Shown here: positions 33,494 to 42,956 of the stretch, one piece after another
Position numbering within the stretch: the stretch's first letter is position 1
Layout of the letters: every line of letters starts with the position of its first letter
NCBI RefSeq assembly: GCF_007989085.1
Contig: NZ_BJVJ01000019.1
Span: forward strand, 24,611 to 88,610
Direction of reading: 5' to 3'
DNA from: Pseudonocardia sulfidoxydans NBRC 16205
Lineage (GTDB): Bacteria; Actinomycetota; Actinomycetes; Mycobacteriales; Pseudonocardiaceae
DNA length: 64,000 nt
Notes under the pieces: model-generated
What the model saw: the letters and a program-made list of their open reading frames with translations, nothing else
What the model was told of the DNA's origin: nothing
Database searches by the model: none
Translations under genes and position numbers: made by a program

Positions 33494-34217
33494 CGGTGGT
33501 CCCGAAGGACTCCGGCGACGGCGGCTCCGTCGCGAAGACGATCGCCCGCAGCTGTGTGCGGGTGTGCTCGATGTGGTCGCGCATGGCGGCGGCCGCGGCG
33601 TCGACGTCGCCCTTCTCGACGGCCCGGAACACCGTCTCGTGGTCGTCGACCGACTCCTGTACGGGGTCGATGAACGGGAGCAGGTCATGGGTGTTGAACA
33701 GCTCCGCGCGGGTCGACTCGACGGCCGCGCCGAGCCGGGAGCTGCGGGCCGCGCGCGCGAGGGAGGCGTGGAACCGGGAGTCGGCCAGCCGGAACGCCGT
33801 GCGGTCGTGGGCGACGGTGAGGTCCTCGATCGTCGCCCGGACGGCCGCGAGGTCCTCGGGTGCGCGGCGGGCCGCGGCGAGGCGTGCGGTCTCGGTCTCC
33901 AGGCCGATGCGGAAGTCGATGATGTCGTCGAACTCGCCGGACACGGTGCGCATCCGGGCGCGCCAGCGGGCGACGGGCACCTCCAGCTCGGTGACGTAGG
34001 TGCCGCCCCGTGCGCCGCGGCGGACCTCGACGTACCCGTCGTTCTGCAGCGTCTTGAGCGCCTCGCGCAGGCTCAGGCGCGCGATCCCGAGCTGTTCGGC
34101 CAGCTCGCGTTCGGCCGGCAACCGGTCGCCGGGCCCCACCTCGCCCAGGTGGATCAGACGCCGGAGGTGGTCGGCGACGACCTCCGTCAACGTCTGCGTG
34201 GTGACCCCGTTCGCCAT
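33486..34217 (-). CDS. GntR-family regulator, FadR/FCD subfamily
   Basis: 243 residues. Winged helix: LPAERELAEQLGIARLSLREALKTLQNDGYVEVRRG at about 33-68. The all-helical FCD domain carries the metal/ligand motif pieces DFRIGLETETARLAAAR, DSRFHASLARAARSS and DDHETVFRAVEKGD. ATG 34217; an in-frame GTG shortly upstream is an alternative. It is divergent from the mgs-gmaS-mgd genes, and a 24-bp palindrome lies between, so it probably represses that operon until an amine-derived signal is present. Confidence 0.87.
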   Translation of the reverse strand: MANGVTTQTLTEVVADHLRRLIHLGEVGPGDRLPAERELAEQLGIARLSLREALKTLQNDGYVEVRRGARGGTYVTELEVPVARWRARMRTVSGEFDDIIDFRIGLETETARLAAARRAPEDLAAVRATIEDLTVAHDRTAFRLADSRFHASLARAARSSRLGAAVESTRAELFNTHDLLPFIDPVQESVDDHETVFRAVEKGDVDAAAAAMRDHIEHTRTQLRAIVFATEPPSPESFGTTVS

Positions 34218-34275
34218 GGATTCCACGGTAACCGCCTCTCCCCGGCACCCTCGTCGGCGGCTGCGCCGGACGCCC

Positions 34276-34281
34276 TTGACA
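34276..34281 (+). promoter_or_regulatory. -35 element of the mgs-gmaS-mgd operon (candidate)
   Basis: TTGACA exactly matches the sigma-70 -35 consensus. A -10 hexamer at the expected 16-18-base spacing is not convincing, so the exact start is uncertain. The GntR-like palindrome begins 28 bases downstream, where it could block initiation or escape. A hairpin (ACTCG/CGAGT arms, 34350-34380) follows in the leader. Confidence 0.4.
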
Positions 34282-34309
34282 TCGGTGGCCAGGGATGGTG
34301 CCCTACAAA

Positions 34310-34333
34310 GGTACAAGGTCTATACCTTGCACC
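34310..34333. promoter_or_regulatory. GntR/FCD operator candidate
   Basis: GGTACAAGGT-ctat-ACCTTGCACC: 24 bases, inverted with one mismatch in each half. The inner AAGGT/ACCTT arms recall the GGT/ACC half-sites of FadR-subfamily regulators. It lies between the GntR gene and the operon beginning at 34413. Confidence 0.65.
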
Positions 34334-34412
34334 AAAACCTTTCCCGGGCACTCGTCGACGAGGACGTCGTCCACGCGAGTCCGGCTCCCACGTCGGAAGG
34401 AGGCGGTGGCAC

Positions 34413-35093
34413 ATGTGCGGCATCGTCGGACTGCACCTGAAGAACCCCGCGCTGCAGCCGGAGCTCGGTCGGCTCTTCGTGCCGATGATCGAGGCGATGA
34501 CCTCACGCGGCCCGGACAGCGCCGGTCTCGCGCTCTACGACGACACGGGCATGCACGTCGTCAAGGACGTGGGGCTGCCCCGCGACATCTGCGCCGCGCA
34601 CGACATCGCCTCGCGCAGCGGCTACCAGGCCGTCGGGCACACCCGGATGGCCACCGAGTCGGCGATCACCCCCGAGCACGCGCACCCGTTCACCCCGGCG
34701 CCCGGTCTCGCGTTGGTGCACAACGGCTCGTTCTCCAACCACGCGTCGGTGCGCCGGAACCTGGCCTTCGACGGGATCACCTGCACCACCGACAACGACT
34801 CCGAGGTCGCGGCGCGGTTCATCGGTCGCGAGATCGCGCGCGGCGCCGACCTCGAGGACGCCATGCGGATGGTGCTCAAGGAGTTCGACGGGTTCTTCAC
34901 CCTGCTCGTGACCACCGCGACCCAGTTCGCGGTGTTGCGCGACTCGTTCGCCTGCAAGCCTGCCGTGATCGCCGAGACCACCGACTACGTTGCGATGGCC
35001 TCGGAGTACCACGCCCTGGCCGAGCTGCCGGGGATCACCGACGCCCGGATCGTCGAGCCCGAGCCGGAGAGGGTCTACGCATGGTCGCGCTGA
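34413..35093 (+). CDS. mgsA: N-methylglutamate synthase subunit A-like (class II glutamine amidotransferase, GlxB-like)
   Basis: 226 residues. MCGIVGLHLKNP gives the N-terminal Cys2 nucleophile; EAMTSRGPDSAGLA, GHTRMATES and ALVHNGSFSNH are the class II amidotransferase motifs. In this split glutamate synthase it would release the amine group for transfer. AAGGAGG lies nine bases before the ATG. The next gene starts inside its end (13-base overlap). Homologues are annotated glxB or glutamate-synthase domain 1; the mgs assignment rests on the presence of gmaS and mgdABCD in the same operon. Confidence 0.83.
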   Translation: MCGIVGLHLKNPALQPELGRLFVPMIEAMTSRGPDSAGLALYDDTGMHVVKDVGLPRDICAAHDIASRSGYQAVGHTRMATESAITPEHAHPFTPAPGLALVHNGSFSNHASVRRNLAFDGITCTTDNDSEVAARFIGREIARGADLEDAMRMVLKEFDGFFTLLVTTATQFAVLRDSFACKPAVIAETTDYVAMASEYHALAELPGITDARIVEPEPERVYAWSR

Positions 35094-35782
35094 ACGCCGG
35101 GATCACCCAGGAGCTGAAGATCGACCTCGCCACCAGCTCGATCCGCGAGCTGAACGCCGAGCTGCACGCCCCGACGGCACGGCGCTACGAGGTGCACAAC
35201 CCCCGCGGTGCGGAGGCCATCGCGGTCGGCCTGCGCGACGAGATCGACGTCGAGATCCACGGCCCGGCCGGCTACTACTGCGCCGGGATGAACATGCACG
35301 CCGACATCGTCGTGCACGGCAACGTCGGCACCGGCGTCGCGGAGAACATGATGTCGGGCTCGGTGCGGGTCAGGGGCGACGCGTCGCAGTCCGCCGGGGC
35401 CACCGCGCACGGCGGTCTGCTCGTGATCGAGGGCAGCGCGTCGATGCGGTGCGGGATCTCGATGAAGGGCGTCGACATCGTGGTGGGCGGCAACGTCGGG
35501 CCGATGAGCGCGTTCATGGCCCAGGCCGGCCGGCTGGTCGTGTGCGGGGACGCCGGGGAGGGCCTGGGCGACTCGATCTACGAGGCGCGGCTCTACGTCC
35601 GCGGCAGCGTCGCGTCGCTGGGTTCGGACTGCGTCGAGAAACAGATGCGCGACGAGCACGTCGCCGAGCTGACCGAGCTGCTCGCCGCCGCGGGCATGGA
35701 CCACGACGTCTCGCAGTTCCGCCGCTTCGGCTCGGCCCGCCGGCTCTACCACTTCGCCGCCCACAACTCGGCCGCCTACTGA
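35081..35782 (+). CDS. mgsB: N-methylglutamate synthase subunit B-like (GXGXG beta-helix, GlxC-like)
   Basis: 233 residues corresponding to the GltB C-terminal beta-helix. Regular turns such as IVVHGNVGTGVAENMMSGSVRVRGDA and VVGGNVGPMSAFMAQAGRLVVCGDAGEGLGDS carry the GXGXG pattern. In GltB-type synthases this domain is structural and joins the amidotransferase and FMN parts. Here it is a separate subunit, encoded between them as in glxBCD/mgsABC sets. Confidence 0.82.
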   Translation: MVALNAGITQELKIDLATSSIRELNAELHAPTARRYEVHNPRGAEAIAVGLRDEIDVEIHGPAGYYCAGMNMHADIVVHGNVGTGVAENMMSGSVRVRGDASQSAGATAHGGLLVIEGSASMRCGISMKGVDIVVGGNVGPMSAFMAQAGRLVVCGDAGEGLGDSIYEARLYVRGSVASLGSDCVEKQMRDEHVAELTELLAAAGMDHDVSQFRRFGSARRLYHFAAHNSAAY

Positions 35783-35812
35783 CCCGCGCCCGACGTTCCC
35801 AGGGAGCCTTCG

Positions 35813-37135
35813 ATGACCGATCCCACCCAGGCCGGGCTGCGCGAGTCCGCCACGTTCGACCGCGCCACCATCGCCGGCATCCAGCGGGCCGCCGAGACCG
35901 GCGTCTACGACATCCGCGGCTGGGGCGCCAAGCGCGCCGTCCCGCACTTCGACGACCTGCTGCTGCTGGGCGCGAGCATGTCGCGCTACCCGCTGGAGGG
36001 CTACCGCGAGCGCTGCGACACCGACGTCGTCCTCGGCGACCGGCACGCGCGCAACCCGCTGCACCTCGACATCCCGGTCACGATCGCCGGGATGAGCTTC
36101 GGCGCCCTGTCCGCGCAGGCCAAGGAGGCGCTGGGCCGCGGCGCCACGGAGGTCGGCACCTCGACCACCACCGGCGACGGCGGGATGACCCCCGAGGAAC
36201 GCGGCCAGTCCAAGAACCTCGTCTACCAGTACCTGCCCTCGCGCTACGGGATGAACCCCGACGACCTGCGCTCGGCCGACGCGATCGAGATCGTGCTGGG
36301 CCAGGGCGCCAAGCCCGGCGGTGGCGGCATGCTGCTCGGGCAGAAGATCAGCGACCGCGTCGCCGGCATGCGCACCCTGCCCGCCGGGATCGACCAGCGC
36401 AGCGCGTGCCGCCACCCCGACTGGACGGGCCCGGACGACCTGACGATCAAGATCCTCGAGCTGCGCGAGATCACCGACTGGCAGAAACCGATCTACATCA
36501 AGGTCGGCGCCACCCGCACCTACTACGACGTGAAGCTCGCGGTCGCCGCGGGCGCCGACGTCGTGGTCGTCGACGGGATGCAGGGCGGCACCGCCGCCAC
36601 CCAGGAGGTGTTCATCGAGCACGTCGGAATCCCGACGCTGGCCGCGATCCCGCAGGCCGTGCAGGCGCTCGCGGAGCTGGGCCTGCACCGCAAGGTGCAG
36701 CTGATCGTCTCCGGCGGCATCCGCACCGGCGCCGACGTCGCGAAGGCGATGGCGCTGGGCGCCGACGCCGTCGCGATCGGCACCGCCGCGCTGATCGCGC
36801 TGGGCGACAACCACCCCCGCTACGCCGACGAGTACGCGAAGATCGGCTCGGCGCCGGGCTACTACGACGACTACCAGGACGGGCGCGACCCCGCCGGGAT
36901 CACCACGCAGGACCCGGAGCTCTCGGCGCGGCTCGACCCGGTCGAGGGCGGCCGCCGCGTCGCCAACTATCTGCGGGTACTGACGTTGGAGGCGCAGACC
37001 CTCGCGCGGGCCTGCGGGAAGGCGCACCTGCGCAACCTGGAGCCCGAGGACCTCGTCGCGCTGACGATCGAGGCCGCGGCGATGGCCCGGGTGCCACTCG
37101 CCGGCACCTCGTGGATCCCCGGTCAAGGCTTCTAG
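35813..37135 (+). CDS. mgsC: N-methylglutamate synthase subunit C-like (FMN-binding glutamate-synthase domain, GlxD-like)
   Basis: 440 residues. FMN/2-oxoglutarate barrel of GltB: PVTIAGMSFGALSAQAKEAL near residue 87, GMNPDDLRSADAIEIVLGQGAKPGGGGMLLG, IKVGATRTYYDVKLAVAAGADVVVVDGMQGG, and VSGGIRTGADVAKAMALGADAVAIG. It would reduce the adduct formed from 2-oxoglutarate and methylamine released from gamma-glutamylmethylamide. GGGAGCC precedes the ATG; 30 bp separate it from mgsB. Confidence 0.85.
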   Translation: MTDPTQAGLRESATFDRATIAGIQRAAETGVYDIRGWGAKRAVPHFDDLLLLGASMSRYPLEGYRERCDTDVVLGDRHARNPLHLDIPVTIAGMSFGALSAQAKEALGRGATEVGTSTTTGDGGMTPEERGQSKNLVYQYLPSRYGMNPDDLRSADAIEIVLGQGAKPGGGGMLLGQKISDRVAGMRTLPAGIDQRSACRHPDWTGPDDLTIKILELREITDWQKPIYIKVGATRTYYDVKLAVAAGADVVVVDGMQGGTAATQEVFIEHVGIPTLAAIPQAVQALAELGLHRKVQLIVSGGIRTGADVAKAMALGADAVAIGTAALIALGDNHPRYADEYAKIGSAPGYYDDYQDGRDPAGITTQDPELSARLDPVEGGRRVANYLRVLTLEAQTLARACGKAHLRNLEPEDLVALTIEAAAMARVPLAGTSWIPGQGF

Positions 37136-37168
37136 TACTCGCTCTTCACACCCGATGAAGGAGTTGGC

Positions 37169-38524
37169 ATGAGTGACGGACGGGACGACCTCGCGGCACG
37201 GGCCGACGAGGACGGGATCGAGTTCTTCCTCGCGATGTTCGTCGACATGCACGGCAAGCCGTGTGCGAAGGCGGTACCGCGGTCGAGCCTGAACATGCTG
37301 ATGGACGGCGGTGCGGGCTTCGCAGGGTTCGCCGCGGGCGACATCGGCCAGGGCCCGGCCGACCCGGACCTCACGGTGCTGCCCGACGCCGCGTCCTACA
37401 CCCGGGTGCCGTGGAAGCCGGGCGTCGCGGTGCTGCACTGCGACCCGCAGGTCGACGGGGAGCCCTGGCCCTACGCGCCCCGGGTCATCCTCAAGCGGCT
37501 GCTGTCCCAGCTCGAGGCCGAGCGCGGGTGGGTGCTCAAGACCGGTGTCGAGGCCGAGTACTCGCTGCTGCGCCGCGCCCCCGACGGCGGCCTGGAGATC
37601 GCCGACGCGCTCGACAGCTCGGCCAAGCCCTGCTACGAGGTCAAGGGCCTGACCCGCATGTGGGACTTCCTCTCGACGCTGTCCACGCACATGAACGAGC
37701 TCGGGTGGGGCAACTACGCCAACGACCACGAGGACGGCAACGGCCAGTTCGAGAGCAACTTCACCTACTCCGACGCCGTCACCACGGCCGACCGGACGAT
37801 CTTCTTCCGGTACATGGTCCACATGCTCGCCCACGACGCCGGCATGACGGCGACGTTCATGCCCAAGCCGTTCAGCAACGTCACCGGCAACGGCCTGCAC
37901 ACCCACCTGAGCCTGTGGACCGCCGACGACGAGCCGCTGTTCGCGGGCGACGGTGACACGCTCGGCCTGTCCAAGATCGCCTACCAGTTCGTCGCGGGCC
38001 TGCTCGACCACGGCCGCGCGAGCGCCGGCATCATCTGCCCGACCGTCAACTCCTACAAGCGCATCGGCGTCGGCGCCCCGGACTCGGGAGCCACCTGGGC
38101 CCCCGCCTACGTCGCCTACGGCGGCAACAACCGCAGCCTGCTGCTGCGGGTGCCGGAGGGTGGCCGCGTCGAGCACCGCGGCGTGGACGGTTCGGCCAAC
38201 CCGTACCTGTCGTCGGCCGTGCTGCTGGCCGGGGGTCTCGACGGCATCGACCGCGCCCTCGACCCGGGCGAGCAGACCACCGACAACCTGTTCGCGCTCG
38301 ACCCGTCCGAGGTCGCCGCACGCGGGATCGAGCACCTGCCCCGTTCGCTGGACCGTGCCGTCGACGAGCTCGTCGAGGACTCGGTGCTGCGCCGCGGGCT
38401 GGGGGTCCTGCCCGACGGCAGCGACTTCGTCGACTACTTCGCCGGCGTCAAGCGCGCCGAGTTCGACGCCTACCACTCGACGGTCTCCCAGTGGGAGATC
38501 GACCGCTACCTCACCCAGTTCTGA
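37169..38524 (+). CDS. gmaS: glutamine-synthetase family enzyme, probable gamma-glutamylmethylamide synthetase
   Basis: 451 residues. GS fold: VEAEYSLLRR near residue 128 (metal Glu), NDHEDGNGQFESNF near 190, FMPKPFSNVTGNGLHTHLSLW near 230 (His of the active site), and NNRSLLLRVPEGGRVEHRGVDGSANPY near 312. The length and sequence set it apart from GlnA (about 470) and suit GmaS/GlnT-type ligases that join small amines to glutamate. Its place between a split glutamate synthase and a sarcosine-oxidase-like complex is the order expected for methylamine use. AAGGAG precedes the ATG. Confidence 0.8.
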   Translation: MSDGRDDLAARADEDGIEFFLAMFVDMHGKPCAKAVPRSSLNMLMDGGAGFAGFAAGDIGQGPADPDLTVLPDAASYTRVPWKPGVAVLHCDPQVDGEPWPYAPRVILKRLLSQLEAERGWVLKTGVEAEYSLLRRAPDGGLEIADALDSSAKPCYEVKGLTRMWDFLSTLSTHMNELGWGNYANDHEDGNGQFESNFTYSDAVTTADRTIFFRYMVHMLAHDAGMTATFMPKPFSNVTGNGLHTHLSLWTADDEPLFAGDGDTLGLSKIAYQFVAGLLDHGRASAGIICPTVNSYKRIGVGAPDSGATWAPAYVAYGGNNRSLLLRVPEGGRVEHRGVDGSANPYLSSAVLLAGGLDGIDRALDPGEQTTDNLFALDPSEVAARGIEHLPRSLDRAVDELVEDSVLRRGLGVLPDGSDFVDYFAGVKRAEFDAYHSTVSQWEIDRYLTQF

Positions 38525-38553
38525 CCCAGACCCAGTTCGGAGAGAAAGCCGGA

Positions 38554-39828
38554 ATGAGCCGCAACGGACAACGCACACCGCGGTACTCCGCGTGGAGCCT
38601 GGTCAGACACGGCCTCGGCGCGGGCGGCGAGTGGGGGCGCGCGTTCCGCCACCACACACCGAGACAGGCCTACGACGTCGTCATCATCGGTGGCGGCGTG
38701 CACGGGCTGGCCACCGCGCACTACCTCGCCGAGAACCACGGCATCACGAACATCGCGGTCCTGGAGAAGTCCTACATCGGGTCGGGTGGATCGGGGCGCA
38801 ACACCGCGATCCTGCGGTCGAACTACCTGACCCCCGAAGGCGTCCGGTTCTACGACCGGTCGGTGAAGCTCTACGAGCACCTCGCCGCCGACCTGAACTT
38901 CAACGTCATGTTCTCCCAGCGCGGACACATGACGTTGGCCCACAACGACAGCTCGCTGCGCACGATGCACTGGCGCGCCGAGGTCAACAAGCTGCAGGGC
39001 GTCGACTCGTCGGTGATCGACCCGGGCGAGATCAAGAAGCTCGTCCCGTACATGGACGTGTCCGCCTCGACGCGCTACCCGATCCTCGGCGCGCTCTACC
39101 ACCCGCCGGGCGGCATCATCCGCCACGACGCGGTGGTGTGGGGCTACGCCCGCTCCGCCGACGCCCACGGCGTGCACATCCACCAGAAGACCGAGGTCGT
39201 CGGCATCGACGTCACGTCGAACCGGGTGACCGGGGTGCGCACCGCCGACGGCCGCCGGATCAGCGCACCGGTGGTGGTCAACTGCACCGCCGGGTGGTCG
39301 ACCCTGATCTCGGACATGGTCGGCGTCGACATGCCGGTGCAGACGTTCCCGCTGCAGGCCGCGGTCACCGAACCGGTGAAACCGTTCCTCGACACCGTCG
39401 TCGTGTCGGGCACGCTGCACACCTACGTCAGCCAGACCGACCGCGGCGAGCTGGTGTTCGGCGCGAGCGTCGACCCGTTCGCCTCCTACTCCACACGCGG
39501 GTCGCTCGACTTCGTCGAGGGCCTCGCCGGGCACGTGCTCGAACTCATGCCGGCGCTGTCGAAGATGCGGCTGCTGCGCCAGTGGGCGGGCCTGTGCGAC
39601 ATGACCCCCGACTACTCCCCGATCATGGGCCTGACCCCGGTCGAGGGCTTCTTCGTCGACGTCGGCTGGGGCACCTACGGCTTCAAGGCGGGACCCGTGT
39701 CGGGCGAGGCCATGGCCGCGTGCATCGCGCACGGCAAACCGCCGGAGATCATCGCCGCGTTCGGCCTCGACCGGTTCGAGGAGGGCCGCCTCGTCGGTGA
39801 GAAGGGTGCGGCCGCCGTCGGGCACTGA
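38554..39828 (+). CDS. mgdA: N-methylglutamate dehydrogenase subunit A-like / sarcosine oxidase beta-type
   Basis: 424 residues. FAD-dependent DAO fold: YDVVIIGGGVHGLATAHYLAE near residue 42 (dinucleotide loop), GSGGSGRNTAILRSNYLTPEG, and the C-terminal WAGLCDMTPDYSPIMG plus VGWGTYGFKAGPVSGEAMA. This is the SoxB/MgdA type, the catalytic flavoprotein oxidising the N-methyl group. SoxB and MgdA cannot be told apart by motif; the assignment is from context. GGAGAG lies upstream of the ATG. Confidence 0.82.
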   Translation: MSRNGQRTPRYSAWSLVRHGLGAGGEWGRAFRHHTPRQAYDVVIIGGGVHGLATAHYLAENHGITNIAVLEKSYIGSGGSGRNTAILRSNYLTPEGVRFYDRSVKLYEHLAADLNFNVMFSQRGHMTLAHNDSSLRTMHWRAEVNKLQGVDSSVIDPGEIKKLVPYMDVSASTRYPILGALYHPPGGIIRHDAVVWGYARSADAHGVHIHQKTEVVGIDVTSNRVTGVRTADGRRISAPVVVNCTAGWSTLISDMVGVDMPVQTFPLQAAVTEPVKPFLDTVVVSGTLHTYVSQTDRGELVFGASVDPFASYSTRGSLDFVEGLAGHVLELMPALSKMRLLRQWAGLCDMTPDYSPIMGLTPVEGFFVDVGWGTYGFKAGPVSGEAMAACIAHGKPPEIIAAFGLDRFEEGRLVGEKGAAAVGH

Positions 39829-39867
39829 GCCGCCGCCCATACCCGTTATCGAACCCGGAGACCTTTC

Positions 39868-40119
39868 ATGATGTTGCTGACGTGCCCGAACTGCGGGGCT
39901 CGCAACGTGAGCGAGTTCCGCTACGTCGGAGAGGCGAAGTCCCGGCCCGACCCGGAGACGGCCACGCCCGAACAGTGGCGCCGGTACCTGTACTTCCACC
40001 GCAACCCGGCCGGCTGGATCAAGGAGACCTGGTACCACGGCTCGGGGTGCCGGCGGTACTTCGGGATCGAGCGCAACACCGTCGACAACGCGCAGCGTCC
40101 GGCGGGGGTGACGTCGTGA
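39868..40119 (+). CDS. mgdB: N-methylglutamate dehydrogenase subunit B-like / sarcosine oxidase delta-type
   Basis: 83 residues. CPNCGARNVSEF at the N-terminus and WYHGSGCRRYFGIERNT at the C-terminus provide the Cys and His ligands of the zinc site of SoxD. The middle WRRYLYFHRNPAGWIKE is characteristic of the family. Two ATG codons in a row follow CCGGAG; either could start. The stop overlaps the next GTG. Confidence 0.88.
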   Translation: MMLLTCPNCGARNVSEFRYVGEAKSRPDPETATPEQWRRYLYFHRNPAGWIKETWYHGSGCRRYFGIERNTVDNAQRPAGVTS

Positions 40120-42956
40120 GCCGCGCCCGCCCCGGTGGCAGCCACCGGCTCGGTGCCCGGCCCGGTGAGGTCATCGACCGCAGCCGGACCATCGAGTTCC
40201 GGTGGAACGGCGTCACCCACACCGCGCACCCCGGCGACACGATCGCCTCCGCGCTGGCCGCCGCCGGTGTGCGAGTGTTCGCGCGCAGCTACAAGTACCA
40301 CCGCCCGCGCGGCCTGCTCACCGCCGACATCTTCGACCCGGGCGCCATCCTGCAGGTCGGCGACGAGCCCAACGTCCGTGCCGCGCACCGGCTCGTGGAG
40401 GCGGGCATGGACGTGCGCTCGCAGAACACGTGGCCGTCGCTGCGCTACGACGTCAAGGCGGTCAACCAGCTCGCGGGCCGCTTCCTCGCCACCGGCTTCT
40501 ACTACAAGACGTTCATCAAGCCCGAACGGCTGTGGCCGACCTACGAGAAGGTGCTGCGCCGGTTCGTCCACGCGGGCGAGGTGTCCCCGGACAGCGAGCA
40601 GCCCTACTTCGACAAGCGCTACGCCCACCCCGACGTCCTCGTCGCCGGTGGCGGGCCCGCCGGGATGGCCGCCGCGGTCGCGGCGGCGCGGGCCGGGGCG
40701 AGCGTCATGCTCGTCGAGCAGGAGCACCAGCTGGGCGGGCACCTGCGCTGGGGCGACGCCGAGGACCTGCGGTGCCGCGACGAGCTCGTCGCCGCGGTCG
40801 AGGCCGAGTCGAACATCGAGGTCCTCACCGACTCGGTGGTCGCCGCGCGCTACGACGACAACTGGCTCGCCGTCGTCCAACGTGGACTCCCCCACGTCGC
40901 CGAGCGGCTGGTCAAGGCGCGCGCGGGCACGCTCGTCGTCGCGGCCGGGCTGATCGAACGCCCGTACGTGTTCGCGGGCAACGACCTTCCCGGCGTCATG
41001 CTGTCGACGGCCGTCCGCCGGCTGCTCAACCTGTACGCGGTGCGCCCGGGCAGCCGCGCCGTCGTGTTCACGGCCAACCCCGAGGGTGATGCCGCGGCCG
41101 CCGACCTCCGCGCGGCCGGGGTCGACGTCGTCGAGGTCGACGCCCGGCACGGCCGGACCGTCGTGCGCGCCACCGGGCGCGGCGGCGTCGAGGCCGTCGA
41201 GCTGTCCGACGGCAGCCGGATCGAGGCCGACCTGCTCGTCACCGCCGTCGGGTGGACGGCGCCGACGTCGCTGCTCAACATGTCCGGCGCCAACCCCGGC
41301 TACCGGCCCGACGCGGCCCGGTTCGTGCCCGACCCGGCCGCGACGCCCGCCGCCGTGATCGCCGTGGGTGGCATCGCCGGCGACGGCACCCGCGACGAGC
41401 TCGTCGCGCACGCCGACGCGGCGGGACGCGAGGCCGCGGCGCGTGCGCTGGCGCTCGCGGCGAGCCGCGCCGGTTCGGCGGACACGCGCGATCCCGTGGC
41501 GGTCCCGCAGCTGGGGCTGCATCACCACCCGGAGCTGTTCTTCGCGCTGCCGACCGGCGGGTTCGTCGACATGTCCGAGGACGTGTCGGCCAAGGACATC
41601 CTGACGGCGGTGAAGGAGGGCTACGACTCCTCCGAGCTGGTCAAGCGGTACACGACCGCGACGATGGGCCCGGCCCAGGGCAAGCTCGAGACCGTCAACA
41701 CCGTCGCGCTCGTCGCCCACGCGACCGGGAAGACGATCGCCGAGACCGGCGCGACGACGTGGCGCCCGATGTACACGCCGATCACCCTCGGAGCCCTCGC
41801 GGGACGCAAGTTCGAGCCGGTGCGGCACTCCCCCATGCAGCCCTGGCACACCTCGCACAAGGCCGCCCCGCTCATCGCGGGCCAGTGGATCCGCCCCGAG
41901 CACTACGGCGACCCCGTGGCCGAGGTCCGCAACGTCCGCCAGAACGTCGGGATCATCGACGTCACGCCGATCGGCAAGCTCGACCTGCAGGGCCCCGACG
42001 TCGCGAAGCTGCTCAACCTGCTCTACGTCAACAAGTGGTCCCAGCTCGGGATCGGGCGGGTCCGCTACGGCGTCATGTGCGCCGAGGACGGCGTCGTCCT
42101 CGACGACGGCGTCACCGGCCGGCTCGCCGAGAACCACTACCTGATGTCGACGACGTCCTCGGGCGCCGGGACCGTCTGGGAGTGGGCCGAGAACTGGCTG
42201 CAGACCGAGCACCCCGAGTGGCAGGTCCACGTCACCCCGGTGACCACGGCGTACGCCAGCATCAACGTCGCGGGCCCGAAGTCGCGTGAGCTGCTCGCCC
42301 GGCTGACCGACGTCGACCTCGACAACGCCGCGTTCGGCTACATGAACGTGCGCACCGGCACGATCGCCGGCGTCGCCGACTGCGTGTTGTGGCGCATCGG
42401 GTTCACCGGCGAGCTGTCCTACGAGCTGCACGTCCCCGCGAGCTACGGGCTGCACGTGTGGGAGACGCTCATGGCCACGGGCGCCGACCTGGGCATCGCC
42501 CCGTTCGGTGTCGAGGCCCAGCGGATCCTGCGCCTGGAGAAGGGCCACCTCATCGTCGGCCAGGACACCGACGGGCTCACCAAGGCCTACTCCGCGGGCC
42601 TGGACTGGGCGGTCAAGCTCGACAAGCCCGACTTCGTCGGCAAGCCCGAGCTGGCCTGGCAGGCCGCGCGCGGGGAACACCCGAAGCTCGTCGGGCTCCG
42701 CCCGCTCGACACCTCGGTCGTCCCCGAGGAGGCCGCCCAGATCATCAGCGACGGCGGCTACATCGTCGGCCGGATCACCTCCAGCCGGCTCTCGCCGACG
42801 CTGGGCCGCCCGATCTGCCTCGGGCAGGTCGACGCGCACCTGGCCGACCCCGGCACCCGCCTCACCGTCCGGCTGCGCAACGGCAGCGACACGACGGTCG
42901 AGGTCACCGCCGAGCACGCCCACTTCGATCCCGAGGGAGAACGTCAGCGTGTCTGA
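40116..42956 (+). CDS. mgdC: N-methylglutamate dehydrogenase subunit C-like / sarcosine oxidase alpha-type
   Basis: 946 residues in three parts: an N-terminal ferredoxin-like fold without cluster Cys (FRWNGVTHTAHPGDTIASAL), an NAD-binding pyridine-redox domain (VLVAGGGPAGMAAAVAAARAGASV near residue 172), and a GcvT-like folate domain from about 540 (WRPMYTPITLG to GFTGELSYELHVP and QRILRLEKGHLIVGQDTDG). The folate domain would capture the formaldehyde equivalent as methylene-THF, feeding FolD and PurU downstream. The GTG overlaps the mgdB stop; its end overlaps mgdD by eight bases. Confidence 0.85.
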   Translation: MSRARPGGSHRLGARPGEVIDRSRTIEFRWNGVTHTAHPGDTIASALAAAGVRVFARSYKYHRPRGLLTADIFDPGAILQVGDEPNVRAAHRLVEAGMDVRSQNTWPSLRYDVKAVNQLAGRFLATGFYYKTFIKPERLWPTYEKVLRRFVHAGEVSPDSEQPYFDKRYAHPDVLVAGGGPAGMAAAVAAARAGASVMLVEQEHQLGGHLRWGDAEDLRCRDELVAAVEAESNIEVLTDSVVAARYDDNWLAVVQRGLPHVAERLVKARAGTLVVAAGLIERPYVFAGNDLPGVMLSTAVRRLLNLYAVRPGSRAVVFTANPEGDAAAADLRAAGVDVVEVDARHGRTVVRATGRGGVEAVELSDGSRIEADLLVTAVGWTAPTSLLNMSGANPGYRPDAARFVPDPAATPAAVIAVGGIAGDGTRDELVAHADAAGREAAARALALAASRAGSADTRDPVAVPQLGLHHHPELFFALPTGGFVDMSEDVSAKDILTAVKEGYDSSELVKRYTTATMGPAQGKLETVNTVALVAHATGKTIAETGATTWRPMYTPITLGALAGRKFEPVRHSPMQPWHTSHKAAPLIAGQWIRPEHYGDPVAEVRNVRQNVGIIDVTPIGKLDLQGPDVAKLLNLLYVNKWSQLGIGRVRYGVMCAEDGVVLDDGVTGRLAENHYLMSTTSSGAGTVWEWAENWLQTEHPEWQVHVTPVTTAYASINVAGPKSRELLARLTDVDLDNAAFGYMNVRTGTIAGVADCVLWRIGFTGELSYELHVPASYGLHVWETLMATGADLGIAPFGVEAQRILRLEKGHLIVGQDTDGLTKAYSAGLDWAVKLDKPDFVGKPELAWQAARGEHPKLVGLRPLDTSVVPEEAAQIISDGGYIVGRITSSRLSPTLGRPICLGQVDAHLADPGTRLTVRLRNGSDTTVEVTAEHAHFDPEGERQRV

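Noticed and set aside
35075..38578. 1167-codon minus-strand frame opposite mgsB-mgsC-gmaS, and a similar one at 39921-43481
   Set aside because: Both lie opposite recognised enzymes in a compact operon and show only low-complexity sequence.
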